64,000 bases of DNA from Megaustenia siamemsis. Its lineage: Eukaryota; Mollusca; Gastropoda; Stylommatophora; Ariophantidae. The translations under genes and the position numbers were made by a program. Below, piece by piece: positions 51,101-54,100 of the stretch. The stretch is taken from the NCBI GenBank assembly GCA_032433765.1, contig JAVIAB010000139.1:39701608-39765607 (forward strand), read 5' to 3'. Every line of letters starts with the position of its first letter. Positions within the stretch are counted from its first letter, which is position 1. The notes under the pieces were generated by a model, which saw nothing but the letters and a program-made list of their open reading frames with translations, was not told the origin of the DNA and made no database searches.

Positions 51101-54100
51101 AGGGTTCCAGGATTCGCTATGGCTATGATGAAACCATTTTCCCAAATTTTTCATGGAAAGGCTATGCTATTCTTACAAAATTTCAGGTAATGTGGGCATA
51201 AATAATAATTCTTGTCATAGACTCTTTTTATTTTAAATACAATTACTTATTCCACGCCTTTTTAGGACATGCTTTTTAGCTGAAATTACCTATGTCATGT
51301 TGACACAAATTAGACCCTTTATATGACGCAAATGAGGCCCTTCCTCTGACAAAAACTCCAGTGTTTCTAACTTACATTCAGACCTTTTTCCCTCGCCTTG
51401 CTGCTATAAAAACAATTATTTTATATAACATCACTGGCATTGCCATGTCTGTGTTTTCAGTTCATCTTGAATTAACAATATGTATCAACTTTGAATGCAA
51501 ATTTAACAAAATTGAAGCAGTAAAAAAACTTATGACTTTCACTTTTACTTACCGAAATTATTAAATTATATTGTTGCATTAACAAACATATAATGATAAT
51601 AATCTATGGTAATATGGCTTACCATCAAAAATCATAATTATTATCAAAGACATGTATGATGGTTACACATGTGCAGTTTGAACAGAGGAAGGACTGAGCG
51701 AATGTTTCCCAATAGAAACTGGGGTTAAACAAGGATGTATTTTATCGCCCTTGTTATTTGGAATTGTTATGGACTTCATAATGCAGAAATGCTGCACTGG
51801 TAATAAAGGCATCGAATGGATACAAGGAGACTATTTGGAGGACCTCGACTTTGCTGATGACATAGTTCTCATCAGCAGTCATATAAAAACGATGCAGGAA
51901 AACACACATGAACTATCATCAATAGCCAGCAAAATTGGGCTTGAGATCAATCATGAAAAGGCTAAAGTCATGAAAAGTTTAATTCCAACAAATGACAAAA
52001 TATACATGGAAAACAAACCAGTAGAAGAGATCAATCACTTTATCTATCTTGGAAGTCACATTGATCGAGAAGGGGACACAAGTAAAGAAATTAGAATCAG
52101 AATAGCTAAAGCAGCAATGTCTTTCAGAAGCCTTGAAAAGTTGTGAAAATCAAAACTCATCAGCACAAACACAAAACTTAAGCTATTCAAATCAAATGTA
52201 CTATCAACCCTTACGTATGCGTGTGAAAGCTGGAAAACAACAAGAGATATAGAAACAAAGTTGAACGCATTTGAAAATAAATGTCTAAGGAAAATACTTC
52301 GTATAGCATGGAACGAATTCAAAACAAACGAGGAAATTAGAGAAATCGCCAATCAACCACTAATATCTTCAGCAATCAAGAAAAGACGATGGTCATATGT
52401 TGGACATGTGATGAGAAGAGATAACCGAATAGCAAAGCAAGCCCTCATGTGGGAAACAACAAGTAAGAGAAAAAGAGGAAGACCCAGGGAGACACTGAGA
52501 AGAACATTGATGAGAGAGGCAAGAACAGCAGGATTCGGCTCCCTCAATGAGATAGAGCTGCTTGCACAGAACAGAGACAAATAGCGAGATTTGATAAAAT
52601 ATCTTTAAAAGAAAACTGCTAGAAACAAAAATTCAGATAGGAGAAGTTGTATCTTGGTCTACGCCCTATGGGCCGGATACAGCTCGAAAGGTCAATAGAT
52701 AGATAGATAAACAAACATAGATTCAAAATGTTAATATGAGAGATTAAATGCAGCGAATTAATCGTATCGTAAAATATTATTATCACTTATAAACATCTCC
52801 TCCTCAGGCACAAAAACATAGGTCAAAAACATAGATCTCTTCAGATACAAGTTTAGCAAAATTGGAGCAATAAAAAAATATTATGACTTTCACTTTTTTT
52901 CACAGAAATTATCAAATTTACTGCTGTATAAAAAAACATAGGTTCAAAATGTTAATTTGAGAGATTAAATGTGAATTAAGCAGATCGAAATATAAAATAT
53001 GTAATCCCGGTGTAATATTCTGGTAGTGGCATGCTAGACAAACATTCTGGTCAGGCTTTGCGCGAGGAAATTCTGTATTTTACATCATGACTGCATAAAA
53101 CTAAGATAGATGTTTTAAAGTGCAATGCAAGCATTATAATTTTGATCAACACTGATGAGTAAAATGCGGTCATCTATACAGATAGATCTGTAATATGATA
53201 CCATAGGAGTGTATTGGCATTTACAGCATGCTCCGTGTATAGAACAGTCAAAGATGACAACGGTGCATACATTATGACCATGATTAGCATAACGATGGAG
53301 GTGATGGCAGTGACCAGGACATTTATCTGGTTAGAGTCTTAAGGCTACACCCATGCCTGTATACTAAGTGCTTCAATGAGCATGATAAGAAAATTAGAGG
53401 CTGGCTCTGTACGTAAACAGTGGGTTGAGTCATTACAGAAGGCATCGATATGCAAAGTCCACATCTCTCAGTTGGATGAAAGAGATAAGAATAAAGATGG
53501 GTACATCCAGAAATTAGACGCTTAGTGGGTGCATAAGAGATCTTATCAACCAACACAGAACTGGAGTCATCAGTCACTTGACACTGTGGGACATGAAGAG
53601 GAGGGGATCTGAGCACCTATGGACATGTTTGGAGTGCAATGATGATAATCTACATCATCATCGAGTGTCGTCTCCGCAACGAAGGTTGGCTACCATGGAG
53701 TGCCATTCTGCTCTGTCTCTTGCTTTGATAGTGCAGGTTGTCATAGTCTGATTTGTCCATCTTTTGATGTTACTCATCCATGTTAGTCTTGGTCTGCTCT
53801 GCCTCTTTTACCTTGTATTTTCCCCTCCAGGATTAATTTTAATAGGCTGTTGTGACTTTTAACATGACCCAAAAATCGCATTTGTCTTGTTTGAATTGTG
53901 CTTAGTAGTTCTCTTTTCCATTTTTAGTTGTTTTAAGACTTCATCATTTGTTTTCTTTTCCTTCCATCCAATTCTACCTATTCTTCTATATATCCACATT
54001 TCAAAGGCTTCAATTCTCTGTTCTGTTTTCTTGTCTAATGTCCATGTTTCTGCACCATATAGGAATAATGAGAAGATGTAACATTTTGCTATTCTTAGTT

